7,667 nt of DNA from contig CAMCJO010000094.1 in the NCBI GenBank assembly GCA_945875135.1, positions 1-7,667 of the forward strand. The letters are read 5' to 3'. Of the stretch, positions 1-6,221 are shown one piece after another (position 1 is the stretch's first letter; each line of letters starts with the position of its first letter). Made by a program: the position numbers and the translations under genes. The notes under the pieces are model-generated. The model saw only the letters and a list, made by a program, of their open reading frames with translations, did no database searches and was not told the origin of the DNA. Origin of the DNA: an uncultured Porphyromonas sp. (GTDB taxonomy: Bacteria; Bacteroidota; Bacteroidia; Bacteroidales; Porphyromonadaceae).

Positions 1-2987
1 GTGCTGAGCAGTACGAGGATTGTACAGAGCTAAAGCAGCTGCGTAGCCGTGTCCGTATTCACCTATCGGGGACTCCTTATCGTATCTTGATGGGGAGTGA
101 GTTTGAGGCGGAAGATATTATCGCCTTCTACCAGTTCTCAGACATTGTCGAGGAGCAAGCAGAGTGGGATCGTGAGCATATACTCTCGGATGAGGTGAAA
201 GAGTGGGACAATCCCTACTACGGCTTCCCTCAGATGGTGCGCTTTGCCTTCCTGCCTAATGAAAGTTCGCTACGTGTTATGGAGACATTGCGGGCAGACG
301 GCTATGAGATGGGGCTGTCAGAGCTCTTTCGTCCTCGCTCTATCTTGCGAGACAATAAGGAGGGGCGGCACCGCCTATTCGTCCACGAGGATGAGATCTT
401 GGAGTTTTTACAGGCGATCGATGGCGTGCAGGAGGATACGCATCTATTGCCTTTCCTTGACTTGGAGCAGATCAAGCGAGGGCAGATGTGTAGGCATCTC
501 GTTTTCGTTTTACCTTACAGAGCTTCGTGCGATGCCATGGAGCAACTATTGACGGAGCATAAAGAGCTCTTTCGCAATCTATCTGACTATACCATAGTCA
601 ATATAGCTGGTGTCGATGACCCCAAGCGATATCGTAGCACCGAAGATGTCAAAGCTCAGATAGCTAACTGCGAGAGGAAGGGCGAGAAGAGTATCACCCT
701 AACGGTCAATCGTATGCTAACGGGTAGCACCATCCCCGAGTGGGATACGATGCTCTATCTCAAGGATTGTGCCTCGCCACAAGAGTACGACCAGGCTATC
801 TTCCGACTTCAGAATCAGTACATACGGACGCTGACGACAGAGGGTGCCTCGGAGCAGGTCAAGTACAATATGAAGCCTCAGACGCTTTTAGTAGACTTTG
901 ACCCGCAGCGGATGTTTCGCCTACAGGAGCAACGAGCGCAGATCTACAATGTCAACACAGATCAAGCTGGCAATAAGAAGCTTCAAGAGCGCATTGAGAC
1001 GGAGCTACGCCACTCGCCGATAGTTACAATCGGAGCCGAAGGCTTACAGCGTGTAGAGGCTAGTGACATAATGGATGCCGTACGCTCCTACAGTGCTGAG
1101 CGCAGTGTGATGGACGAGGCTACCGAGATACCGATAGACTATACGCTACTGGCTGACGAGCGGATGCGCTCTGTCATCTCGCAACTGAACCCGATAGATG
1201 CCTCTAAGGGAATAGAGATACAGGCGGTCACGGGCGAGGAGAGCGAGCTAGAGCTAGAGACACATGACACGCCTAAGGGAGGCGGTGCTACCTTTACGCA
1301 GCTAGCACCCTCCGCAGAGACAGATGAAGGTCGCTTGCTGGGCAAGCAGTTGGCGACTTACTATGCGCAGATACTCTTTTACGCTTTTCTGACAGAGACT
1401 CCAGTCTCCTCGCTAGAGGAGCTGATAGCTTCGATCAGTCAGTGTGCAGACAATAAGCGCATAGCACGCAATGTGGGGCTACAAGCCTCTATCCTACAGA
1501 TCATACAGACAGAGAGCAATCCTTTTGTCTTGCGAGCTCTGGACTATAAGATTGCGAATATCAGCACGCTGATGAGCGACACGTCGCTGACCCCGAGTGA
1601 GCGTGTGGCGGTGGCCATGAAGAAGTTCGGACGACTCTCTTCATCGGAGATAGTCACGCCACAGGCTGTTGCGCTAGAGATGATCGATGCGCTAGACAAA
1701 GGTGTCATCACGCAAGACACACGCATATTAGACATAGCGTCCAAGCAGGGCGAGTTTACCAGAGCTTTGGTCAGTAGGTTTGGCCTGGCAGTCGGACGCA
1801 ATGTCTATGCTCTTCCCACCTCCACGGTGAGTTACGAATTTACCCTCAAGGTCTATCGTCTCCTCGGATTAGACACTGACCATGTCATCTCAGATTTTAC
1901 GACCTATGACCTTATAGACCCTAACAAGAAGGACCAACTAATGGAACAACTTAAGGAGATGAATCTCAACTTCACGATAGGCAATCCGCCTTATCAGCTC
2001 ACCACAAAAGGTACGAGTGATGAACAGATTTACCCGCACTTTATAGACTTAGGTACTCAGATAGTTCGGAGAGCCACACTGATCACGCCTGCTCGCTATC
2101 TCTTTAATGCAGGCAAGACCCCTAAGGAGTGGAATCAGAAGATACTCAACGATCCACACTTTAAGGTCATCTTGTACAAGGCCAATAGTACAGAGGTCTT
2201 CCCCAACGTAGACATCAAGGGCGGTGTCGCAGTTATCTATCATGATCAGAAGACGGAGTTTGGTGAAATAGGATTTTACACGACTCATGATGAGCTACGA
2301 GGTATCAAGGAGCGGGTAATGAAGACTCAGCCTGGTGCTTTCTTGGATGAGATTATCTATCCTCAAAACAAGTTTGACTTAGATAAACTCTTAGCTGATC
2401 ACCCACAGCTTAAGAAAGATATAGGAAGTGGGGGAAGAGAAAGACGTTTGACTACATCTATCTTTTCGTTGACGGAACTCTTTTCGGAAAAGCCTGTTGA
2501 TGGTGGAGTAGAGATAAATGGTTGGGAAGACGGAAAGCGCTGCATACGTTATATAGAGCGTAAGTATATAGAGGATCATCCGAACTTAGAGAAGTATAAA
2601 GTGTTCGTCCCCAAGAGCAATGGGTCGGGATCCATCGGGGAGGTACCCTCCACACCCCTAATCGGGGAACCCCTAATCGGGGAACCTCTAATCGGGGGAA
2701 CCCAAACCTTCTTAAGCATTGGCGCATTCGACAGTCGTAGCGAGGCGGAGGCGTGTCTGAAGTATATCAAGACCAAGTTCGCCCGTACGATGCTCGGTAT
2801 ATTGAAAGCCACACAGCACAATCCTAAGGACACTTGGCGACTAGTGCCACTGCAAGACTTCACGGCAGGCTCCGACATTGACTGGAGTCAGTCTGTCGCT
2901 GAGATAGACCGTCAGCTCTACAAGAAGTACGCCCTCACTCCCGGCGAAATAGCCTTCATCGAGGAGAAGGTTAGCCCTATGGTGTAA
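1..2987 (+). CDS. Type ISP/Eco57I-like restriction-modification protein, helicase-methyltransferase-specificity part (5' partial)
   Basis: The reading frame is open from the left edge (first full codon at 3), so the gene starts upstream; the TTG at 87 is internal. HLSGTPYRIL at about 60-89 matches SF2 helicase motif III. Motif IV-like LVFVLPYRAS (about 501-530), motif V-like LTGSTIPEWD (717-746) and a degenerate motif VI EYDQAIFRLQ (783-812) complete a second RecA-like domain. A helical coupler-like stretch follows. The methyltransferase has motif X-like EIVTPQAVALEMID (1647-1688), motif I DIASKQGEF (1731-1757) and catalytic motif IV NPPY (1983-1994), typical of gamma-class N6-adenine enzymes. 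The C-terminus (about 2580-2987), with KVFVPKSNGSG and VPLQDF, resembles the target-recognition end of Eco57I-type enzymes. Known Type ISP proteins read nuclease, helicase, methylase, TRD in one chain; the nuclease is not in view. It would methylate host DNA and cleave unmodified DNA. A Type IIG or Type III-derived fusion is the alternative. A KAP NTPase gene follows after 23 bp. Confidence 0.85.
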   Translation, partial: AEQYEDCTELKQLRSRVRIHLSGTPYRILMGSEFEAEDIIAFYQFSDIVEEQAEWDREHILSDEVKEWDNPYYGFPQMVRFAFLPNESSLRVMETLRADGYEMGLSELFRPRSILRDNKEGRHRLFVHEDEILEFLQAIDGVQEDTHLLPFLDLEQIKRGQMCRHLVFVLPYRASCDAMEQLLTEHKELFRNLSDYTIVNIAGVDDPKRYRSTEDVKAQIANCERKGEKSITLTVNRMLTGSTIPEWDTMLYLKDCASPQEYDQAIFRLQNQYIRTLTTEGASEQVKYNMKPQTLLVDFDPQRMFRLQEQRAQIYNVNTDQAGNKKLQERIETELRHSPIVTIGAEGLQRVEASDIMDAVRSYSAERSVMDEATEIPIDYTLLADERMRSVISQLNPIDASKGIEIQAVTGEESELELETHDTPKGGGATFTQLAPSAETDEGRLLGKQLATYYAQILFYAFLTETPVSSLEELIASISQCADNKRIARNVGLQASILQIIQTESNPFVLRALDYKIANISTLMSDTSLTPSERVAVAMKKFGRLSSSEIVTPQAVALEMIDALDKGVITQDTRILDIASKQGEFTRALVSRFGLAVGRNVYALPTSTVSYEFTLKVYRLLGLDTDHVISDFTTYDLIDPNKKDQLMEQLKEMNLNFTIGNPPYQLTTKGTSDEQIYPHFIDLGTQIVRRATLITPARYLFNAGKTPKEWNQKILNDPHFKVILYKANSTEVFPNVDIKGGVAVIYHDQKTEFGEIGFYTTHDELRGIKERVMKTQPGAFLDEIIYPQNKFDLDKLLADHPQLKKDIGSGGRERRLTTSIFSLTELFSEKPVDGGVEINGWEDGKRCIRYIERKYIEDHPNLEKYKVFVPKSNGSGSIGEVPSTPLIGEPLIGEPLIGGTQTFLSIGAFDSRSEAEACLKYIKTKFARTMLGILKATQHNPKDTWRLVPLQDFTAGSDIDWSQSVAEIDRQLYKKYALTPGEIAFIEEKVSPMV
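2655..2699 (+). repeat. In-frame 15-bp triplet repeat encoding PLIGE-PLIGE-PLIGG
   Basis: Three consecutive 15-bp units (2655-2669, 2670-2684, 2685-2699) lie in the C-terminal specificity region of the restriction-modification protein. Units 1 and 2 are identical; unit 3 has CCT for CCC and GGA for GAA. An upstream ATCGGGGA at about 2633-2640 may be a further remnant. Each unit contains CCCC/GGGG blocks (CCCCTAATCGGGG, GGGGAACCCC), so the tract can fold on either strand. Because the unit is five codons, copy-number change would lengthen or shorten the protein without shifting frame. The family may naturally carry one or two PLxGE-like units here, so three could be modest expansion. Confidence 0.9.
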
Positions 2988-3010
2988 TATGAACTATAAA
3001 ACGAGGTAAT

Positions 3011-4420
3011 ATGTACCAAATCCGAACAACAGATATAGAAATCCCAGTTGTAGACCCTTTCCGTAACTGTAAACTGGGACGTCAAAAATATGCAGAGGTC
3101 TTGAAGACCTTGACTATAGGGAATAATAACGGTTGCGTAATCTCTCTAAATGGAGCTTGGGGAACAGATAAGACTACTTTCATCCAGATGTTTAAGCAAA
3201 TGATGAACAATGAAGGGTATCCTACGCTCTACTTCAATGCTTGGGAAACTGATTATATTTCAGACCCAATCATTGGACTACTAGGAGAAATGAAAAAACT
3301 GGAAGGGAAAGGAACTGGTTCTAAGGTTAAAGATATGGCTCAGAAAATAGGCCCTATGCTTGTAAAGAGAGCAATCCCAGAGTTTCTCAAACACATTCTA
3401 AAAAAACATGTTGGAGAAGGATGTGCAGAGATTCTTAAGGAAGTAGCAAAAGGAGGTGCAGAACTATTTGAAGCGGAGATCGAGAACTACGAGAACCAAA
3501 AGAAAAGCATTGAGGGGTTCAAAAAGGTATTAGGAGAGTACGTATCTACATTAGGTGAAAAGGCACCTCTCATCTTTATCGTAGATGAACTAGATCGATG
3601 TAATCCTCACTATGCTGTAATGGTTTTGGAGCGAATCAAGCACCTGTTCTCCATTCCTCAGATAGTATTTGTGCTCGCGATAGACAAGGAGCAACTTTGC
3701 AACTCTATCAAGGGATATTATGGAAGTGATAGAATTGATGCGGCGGAGTATCTACGTCGATTTATAGATATAGAGTACACCTTGCCCAGTCCTGACTATA
3801 GAAGCTTTATCAAAGTGGAATTAGAAAGATTGGATTTCCAAGCTCTCTTCAAAGGAAGTCATAAGATGAATACCTGGGAAGAGACTATTACTAACATACT
3901 AGTATCCTTTGCGGAGAAGTCACATTTAAGTTTACGTCAAGTACAGAAAATGATGAACCAGGTTAGGTTAACATATTCTACGATAGATGTAAACAACGAG
4001 AACTATACCGATCGTGTTATTACTCTTTTCCTACTAGTGTACATTAGATCTTTTCATAGTGAAGTATATGACCTAATTAAGAAGAAAGGGGCTACGTTGC
4101 AAGAGGTCGCTAGTCAAATCGAAAGATGCTTACCATTGTCGCTATTCAATAAAGATGCAGAGTTTAATCGAGCTCCAAACTCTCTAGTATATGCTTTTAC
4201 AGCTATTCTGCTCATGTACTCAAGCGATGAAAATGGGTACCCCAAATATTCATTGTTTGAAGAGAATGAAGAGGACTTAAAGATCAAGTTTTCCGTTGAA
4301 AGATTTCATGAAGATGATATAGCCGAAGCTTTGAAGTATTACGATAACACACCAATTTATATAACCCTAGATTCTTTGATAAGTAAGGTAGAGCTGTACG
4401 ACAATGTTCGAGTGAATTAG
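3011..4420 (+). CDS. KAP-family P-loop NTPase with substituted Walker A
   Basis: 469 residues. The Walker A region VISLNGAWGTDKTTFIQMF starts at about residue 43; KAP NTPases normally read GxWGSGK[ST]. Here D53 (codon GAT, 3167-3169) replaces the Gly before Lys54. Walker B and downstream KAP signature are intact: PLIFIVDELDRCNPHYA, then RIKHLF and FVLAIDKEQL. No membrane helix is evident between Walker A and B; that segment is Lys/Glu-rich helical, so this is a soluble KAP form. KAP NTPases are STAND-related ATPases common in mobile and defence loci; the exact role here is unknown. The start at 3011 is chosen because the N-terminal DPF..CKLGRQKYAEVL block fits the family; an AGG four bases upstream is only a weak ribosome site. 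Codon use is more A/T-rich than the gene before it, suggesting separate acquisition. The 23-bp gap suggests co-transcription with the restriction-modification gene. Confidence 0.88.
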   Translation: MYQIRTTDIEIPVVDPFRNCKLGRQKYAEVLKTLTIGNNNGCVISLNGAWGTDKTTFIQMFKQMMNNEGYPTLYFNAWETDYISDPIIGLLGEMKKLEGKGTGSKVKDMAQKIGPMLVKRAIPEFLKHILKKHVGEGCAEILKEVAKGGAELFEAEIENYENQKKSIEGFKKVLGEYVSTLGEKAPLIFIVDELDRCNPHYAVMVLERIKHLFSIPQIVFVLAIDKEQLCNSIKGYYGSDRIDAAEYLRRFIDIEYTLPSPDYRSFIKVELERLDFQALFKGSHKMNTWEETITNILVSFAEKSHLSLRQVQKMMNQVRLTYSTIDVNNENYTDRVITLFLLVYIRSFHSEVYDLIKKKGATLQEVASQIERCLPLSLFNKDAEFNRAPNSLVYAFTAILLMYSSDENGYPKYSLFEENEEDLKIKFSVERFHEDDIAEALKYYDNTPIYITLDSLISKVELYDNVRVN

Positions 4421-4664
4421 TTCTATCTATCTGAGGATGGAGTATAAAAGCAGGGGCTCGGACGCACCGACTGGTGTGTTCGTTGTGTCAAAGGTTACAG
4501 CGTCTTGCGCTTCAGCCTCGGTAGCGGATCGAGACTTTTTGCAAGAGTCTCAGATCGTCTGAGCGTGTGCTTCGCTCGATACATTATAGAGCGTTTGCGA
4601 TCCTCTTAGGGCACGAGAGGTACGCTCGGGGACATTGACAGCAGGCACCCCTCGGTCGGTGTTG
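4421..4664. other. Non-coding gap downstream of the KAP gene
   Basis: No convincing gene is seen on either strand. There is no canonical terminator (GC hairpin plus T-run) directly after the KAP stop. The stretch contains several short GAGCG/CGCTC inverted pairs (4561-4577 and around 4573-4593), a CCTCT/AGAGG pair near 4602-4620 and the hairpin at 4527-4556. It may be decayed sequence or hold an unrecognised small RNA; nothing decides between these. Confidence 0.5.
4527..4556. repeat. Hairpin with element-end-like sequence
   Basis: GATC plus GAGACT (4527-4536) pairs with AGTCTC plus GATC (4546-4556) with a one-base bulge, giving roughly a 10-bp stem and a T-rich loop. The left arm GAGACTTTTTGCAA resembles the GAGACTGTTGCAAAA end of the MITE-like element at 6222 and GAGTCTGTTGCAAAA at 6911, so it could be a relic of the same element family. 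No T-run follows the stem, so terminator function is not supported. Confidence 0.45.
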
Positions 4665-4672
4665 TACCTTTG
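4665..4672 (+). promoter_or_regulatory. Bacteroidota-type -7 box (TACCTTTG) upstream of the HU/lysis block
   Basis: TACCTTTG matches the Bacteroidota sigma-ABfr -7 consensus TAnnTTTG exactly. A good TTTG -33 element at 19-21 bp upstream is not seen; TTG at about 4635 is too far (27 bp). Transcription would begin near 4680 and leave a leader of roughly 220 nt before the HU-like start at 4906. This is the only strong promoter seen ahead of the block. Confidence 0.6.
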
Positions 4673-4679
4673 CATTGTC

Positions 4680-4905
4680 TTCTCAGAGATACTATCGCAC
4701 GCTCGTCATAGAGATCCAGCCAGTAGAGAAAAACAGTGCTCTACATAGCTCCTATCGATAGTGGTCACGACACTGAGTCGTATCTCGAAGCAATCGCCGG
4801 CATGCTCCACGACACCTATTATATATATAGGAGATCTCTAGCGCAGCTACGACAGGCTCTGAGGATGGCAAACTAAATTTATCAACCCCAAAAAAATAAT
4901 CTACT
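4680..4905 (+). other. Long 5' leader of the HU-like gene
   Basis: About 220 nt of non-coding sequence between the inferred transcription start and the ATG at 4906. It contains the perfect palindrome CTATCGATAG (4752-4761), an A/T-rich hairpin CCTAT..ATAGG around 4816-4832, and the palindrome GAGATCTC just after it. The ATG is preceded by CCCCAAAAAAATAATCTACT, a typical A-rich Bacteroidota start region without Shine-Dalgarno. The length and local structure allow leader-based control, but no known riboswitch or attenuator was recognised. Confidence 0.4.
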
Positions 4906-5427
4906 ATGGCAATCAAGTATGCTATCCAGCAAATCAATCGAAAAGGTGCAACCCCAGACTCTCTAGAGACTAAGTACTACGCACAGGCTAAGTACGACGG
5001 CGTCACCGCACAAGCTGACATCGCTCAGATGGTCTCACAGATCTCTGCAATCTCTGTGGGCGATGTGCTCAGCGTTATGAACACGATCTCGCTGCTACTC
5101 TCCATAGAGCTGTCTAATGGACGTATCGTAGATCTAGGCGATCTAGGTCGCTTTAGAGCAACCCTGCGCAGCAAGTCGTGTGACAAGCCCGAGGAGTTTA
5201 AGCGAGAGATGATCCACGGCAATAGGGTGATCTTCGTCCCTGGCGCACAGATACGTCACAAGATGACCAATGCGAGCTACCGCAAGAGTGACCCCGTGGA
5301 TCTATCTACCGATCCGGCCAATAAGCCTAGCAACCCTTCAAGTGAGGGCTCTGATCCTAGCAAGCCTACCCCTGGCAACGAGACGGGGGGCAGCTCTAAC
5401 CAAAACGAAGAGAATATCGGAATATAG
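4906..5427 (+). CDS. HU/IHF-like DNA-binding protein, HU-HIG type, with disordered tail
   Basis: 173 residues starting MAIKYAIQQINRKG. Residues 1 to about 125 fit the HU-HIG (HU-like) fold of Bacteroidota: an N-terminal strand, YYAQAKYDGVTAQADIAQMVS, the helical VGDVLSVMNTISLLLSIEL, the turn GRIVDLGDLGRFRATLRSK (shared with HU as G..V.L..LG.F) and a C-terminal GNRVIFVPG strand. From about 126 the protein becomes a Pro/Ser/Asn/Asp-rich low-complexity tail, probably disordered. Such proteins bind and bend DNA, but the target is unknown. It leads the block that includes the amidase, separated by a 129-bp gap with a large inverted repeat. In Bacteroidota genomes this protein type commonly sits next to a peptidoglycan amidase and a DUF4248 protein, as here. 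It is unlike canonical 90-residue HU in length and lacks the long basic arm. Confidence 0.85.
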   Translation: MAIKYAIQQINRKGATPDSLETKYYAQAKYDGVTAQADIAQMVSQISAISVGDVLSVMNTISLLLSIELSNGRIVDLGDLGRFRATLRSKSCDKPEEFKREMIHGNRVIFVPGAQIRHKMTNASYRKSDPVDLSTDPANKPSNPSSEGSDPSKPTPGNETGGSSNQNEENIGI

Positions 5428-5439
5428 AAGTTAGACTCT

Positions 5440-5541
5440 AGAAGTTAGAGGTTAGATTTTAGAGGTTAGATCCTAGTGGCACTAGATGCACTAGAGACAC
5501 TAGAGACACCGATCTCCTCTAATCTCTAACCTCTAACCTCT
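5440..5541. repeat. Large imperfect inverted repeat between HU-like and amidase genes
   Basis: The left arm 5440-5462 matches the reverse complement of 5519-5541 at 20 of 23 positions, and pairing can continue through a two-base bulge to 5472/5511. The arms are built of tandem AGAGGTT/TTAGA units. The loop region (5473-5510) contains the palindrome CTAGTGGCACTAG (5473-5485) and further ACTAG copies, an unusual density of CTAG. Lying 16 bp ahead of the amidase ATG, it could act in the transcript as an attenuator or RNA-stability element, or in DNA as a cruciform or element relic. No T-run follows, so a simple terminator is not supported. Confidence 0.8.
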
Positions 5542-5556
5542 TAAATCACTATTACT

Positions 5557-6024
5557 ATGAGACCAAACGACATCAAATATATCGTCATACACTGCAGTGC
5601 TACACGCAGCAATATGACTTACAGCGCCTGGCAGCTGGATCAAGACCACCGCGCCAGAGGCTTTGCCATGGCGGGATACCACTTTTACATTACACGTGCT
5701 GGTGTGATCGAATCGATGAGACCGCCCTCCATGCCTGGAGCGCATGCTATCGGCTACAACCAGTGTAGCCTAGGCGTATGCTACGAGGGCGGACTGAGAC
5801 CCGACGGCACTCCCTGGGATACACGTACCCCGGAGCAACGCGCCGCTATGCTTAAGCTACTCCAAACGTTGGTGGCTATACACCCTAACGCACGGATCGT
5901 AGGACATAGGGACCTGAGTCCCGACCTCAACCACAACGGCGTCATAGAGCCGCACGAGTGGATGAAGGCGTGTCCTTGTTTTGATGCATTCAAAGAGTAT
6001 CTATCCCTATGGCACAAACGATAA
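5557..6024 (+). CDS. N-acetylmuramoyl-L-alanine amidase (Amidase_2/T7 lysozyme type)
   Basis: 155 residues, a compact single-domain Amidase_2/PGRP enzyme that cuts the bond between MurNAc and L-Ala in peptidoglycan. Visible landmarks are VIHCSAT with zinc ligand H12, AGYHFYIT with catalytic Y41, GAHAIGYN around H63, VGHRDLSPDLN with zinc ligand H117, and KACPCFD with K137 and zinc ligand C139, matching T7 lysozyme spacing. There is no signal peptide, so it needs lysis or a holin-type pore to reach the wall, as phage endolysins do. The start ATG at 5557 lies directly before the conserved N-terminus. The 3' end overlaps the next gene by 16 nt, implying translational coupling to the small membrane protein. 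Together with the following genes it reads as a lysis cassette. Alternatively it is a chromosomal amidase of the kind often paired with HU-HIG proteins in Bacteroidota. Confidence 0.93.
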   Translation: MRPNDIKYIVIHCSATRSNMTYSAWQLDQDHRARGFAMAGYHFYITRAGVIESMRPPSMPGAHAIGYNQCSLGVCYEGGLRPDGTPWDTRTPEQRAAMLKLLQTLVAIHPNARIVGHRDLSPDLNHNGVIEPHEWMKACPCFDAFKEYLSLWHKR

Positions 6025-6221
6025 GACCCCAAGGACATAAGCAGCTATACCTAGCGGTACTCCTCTCAGTCTCTGGCATCGGACTCCTTGTGGCGGGCTT
6101 TACGGTTCCTCCTCTGGGGGTCATCGACAGCTCCGTGCTGATTGCCTATGGTGAGGTGATGACCTTCGCGGGTGCTCTCCTCGGGCTAGACTATAAGTAC
6201 AAGTACCATGCGAGGCAGTAA
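6009..6221 (+). CDS. Small two-TM protein, holin-like
   Basis: 70 residues. Hydrophobic segments at about 13-32 (LYLAVLLSVSGIGLLVAGF) and 41-60 (SSVLIAYGEVMTFAGALLGL) are joined by a short turn containing PPLG. Both ends are basic or polar (RPQGHK at the front, YKYKYHARQ at the back), predicting N-in/C-in topology like class II holins. Size, topology and position right after a signal-less amidase suggest it permeabilises the inner membrane for the enzyme. No sequence family was recognised, so this is inferred from architecture. It overlaps the amidase end by 16 nt, and its own TAA (6219-6221) overlaps the start of the next gene by 14 nt, so the three genes are likely translationally coupled. 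Confidence 0.7.
   Translation: MAQTIRPQGHKQLYLAVLLSVSGIGLLVAGFTVPPLGVIDSSVLIAYGEVMTFAGALLGLDYKYKYHARQ

Noticed and set aside
2458..2878. Overlapping minus-strand open frames with RGSPIRGSP-like repeats
   Set aside because: They are reverse-strand readings of the 15-bp repeat within the restriction-modification gene; the plus frame has clear family motifs there.
2989..3009. Tiny frame MNYKTR between the two defence genes
   Set aside because: It is only six codons in a 23-bp gap with no leader-peptide logic and is likely to occur by chance.
4752..4937. Minus-strand 61-codon open frame over the HU-like leader and start
   Set aside because: Its composition is unlike a protein, it overlaps the HU-like start antisense, and no promoter or family is recognisable.
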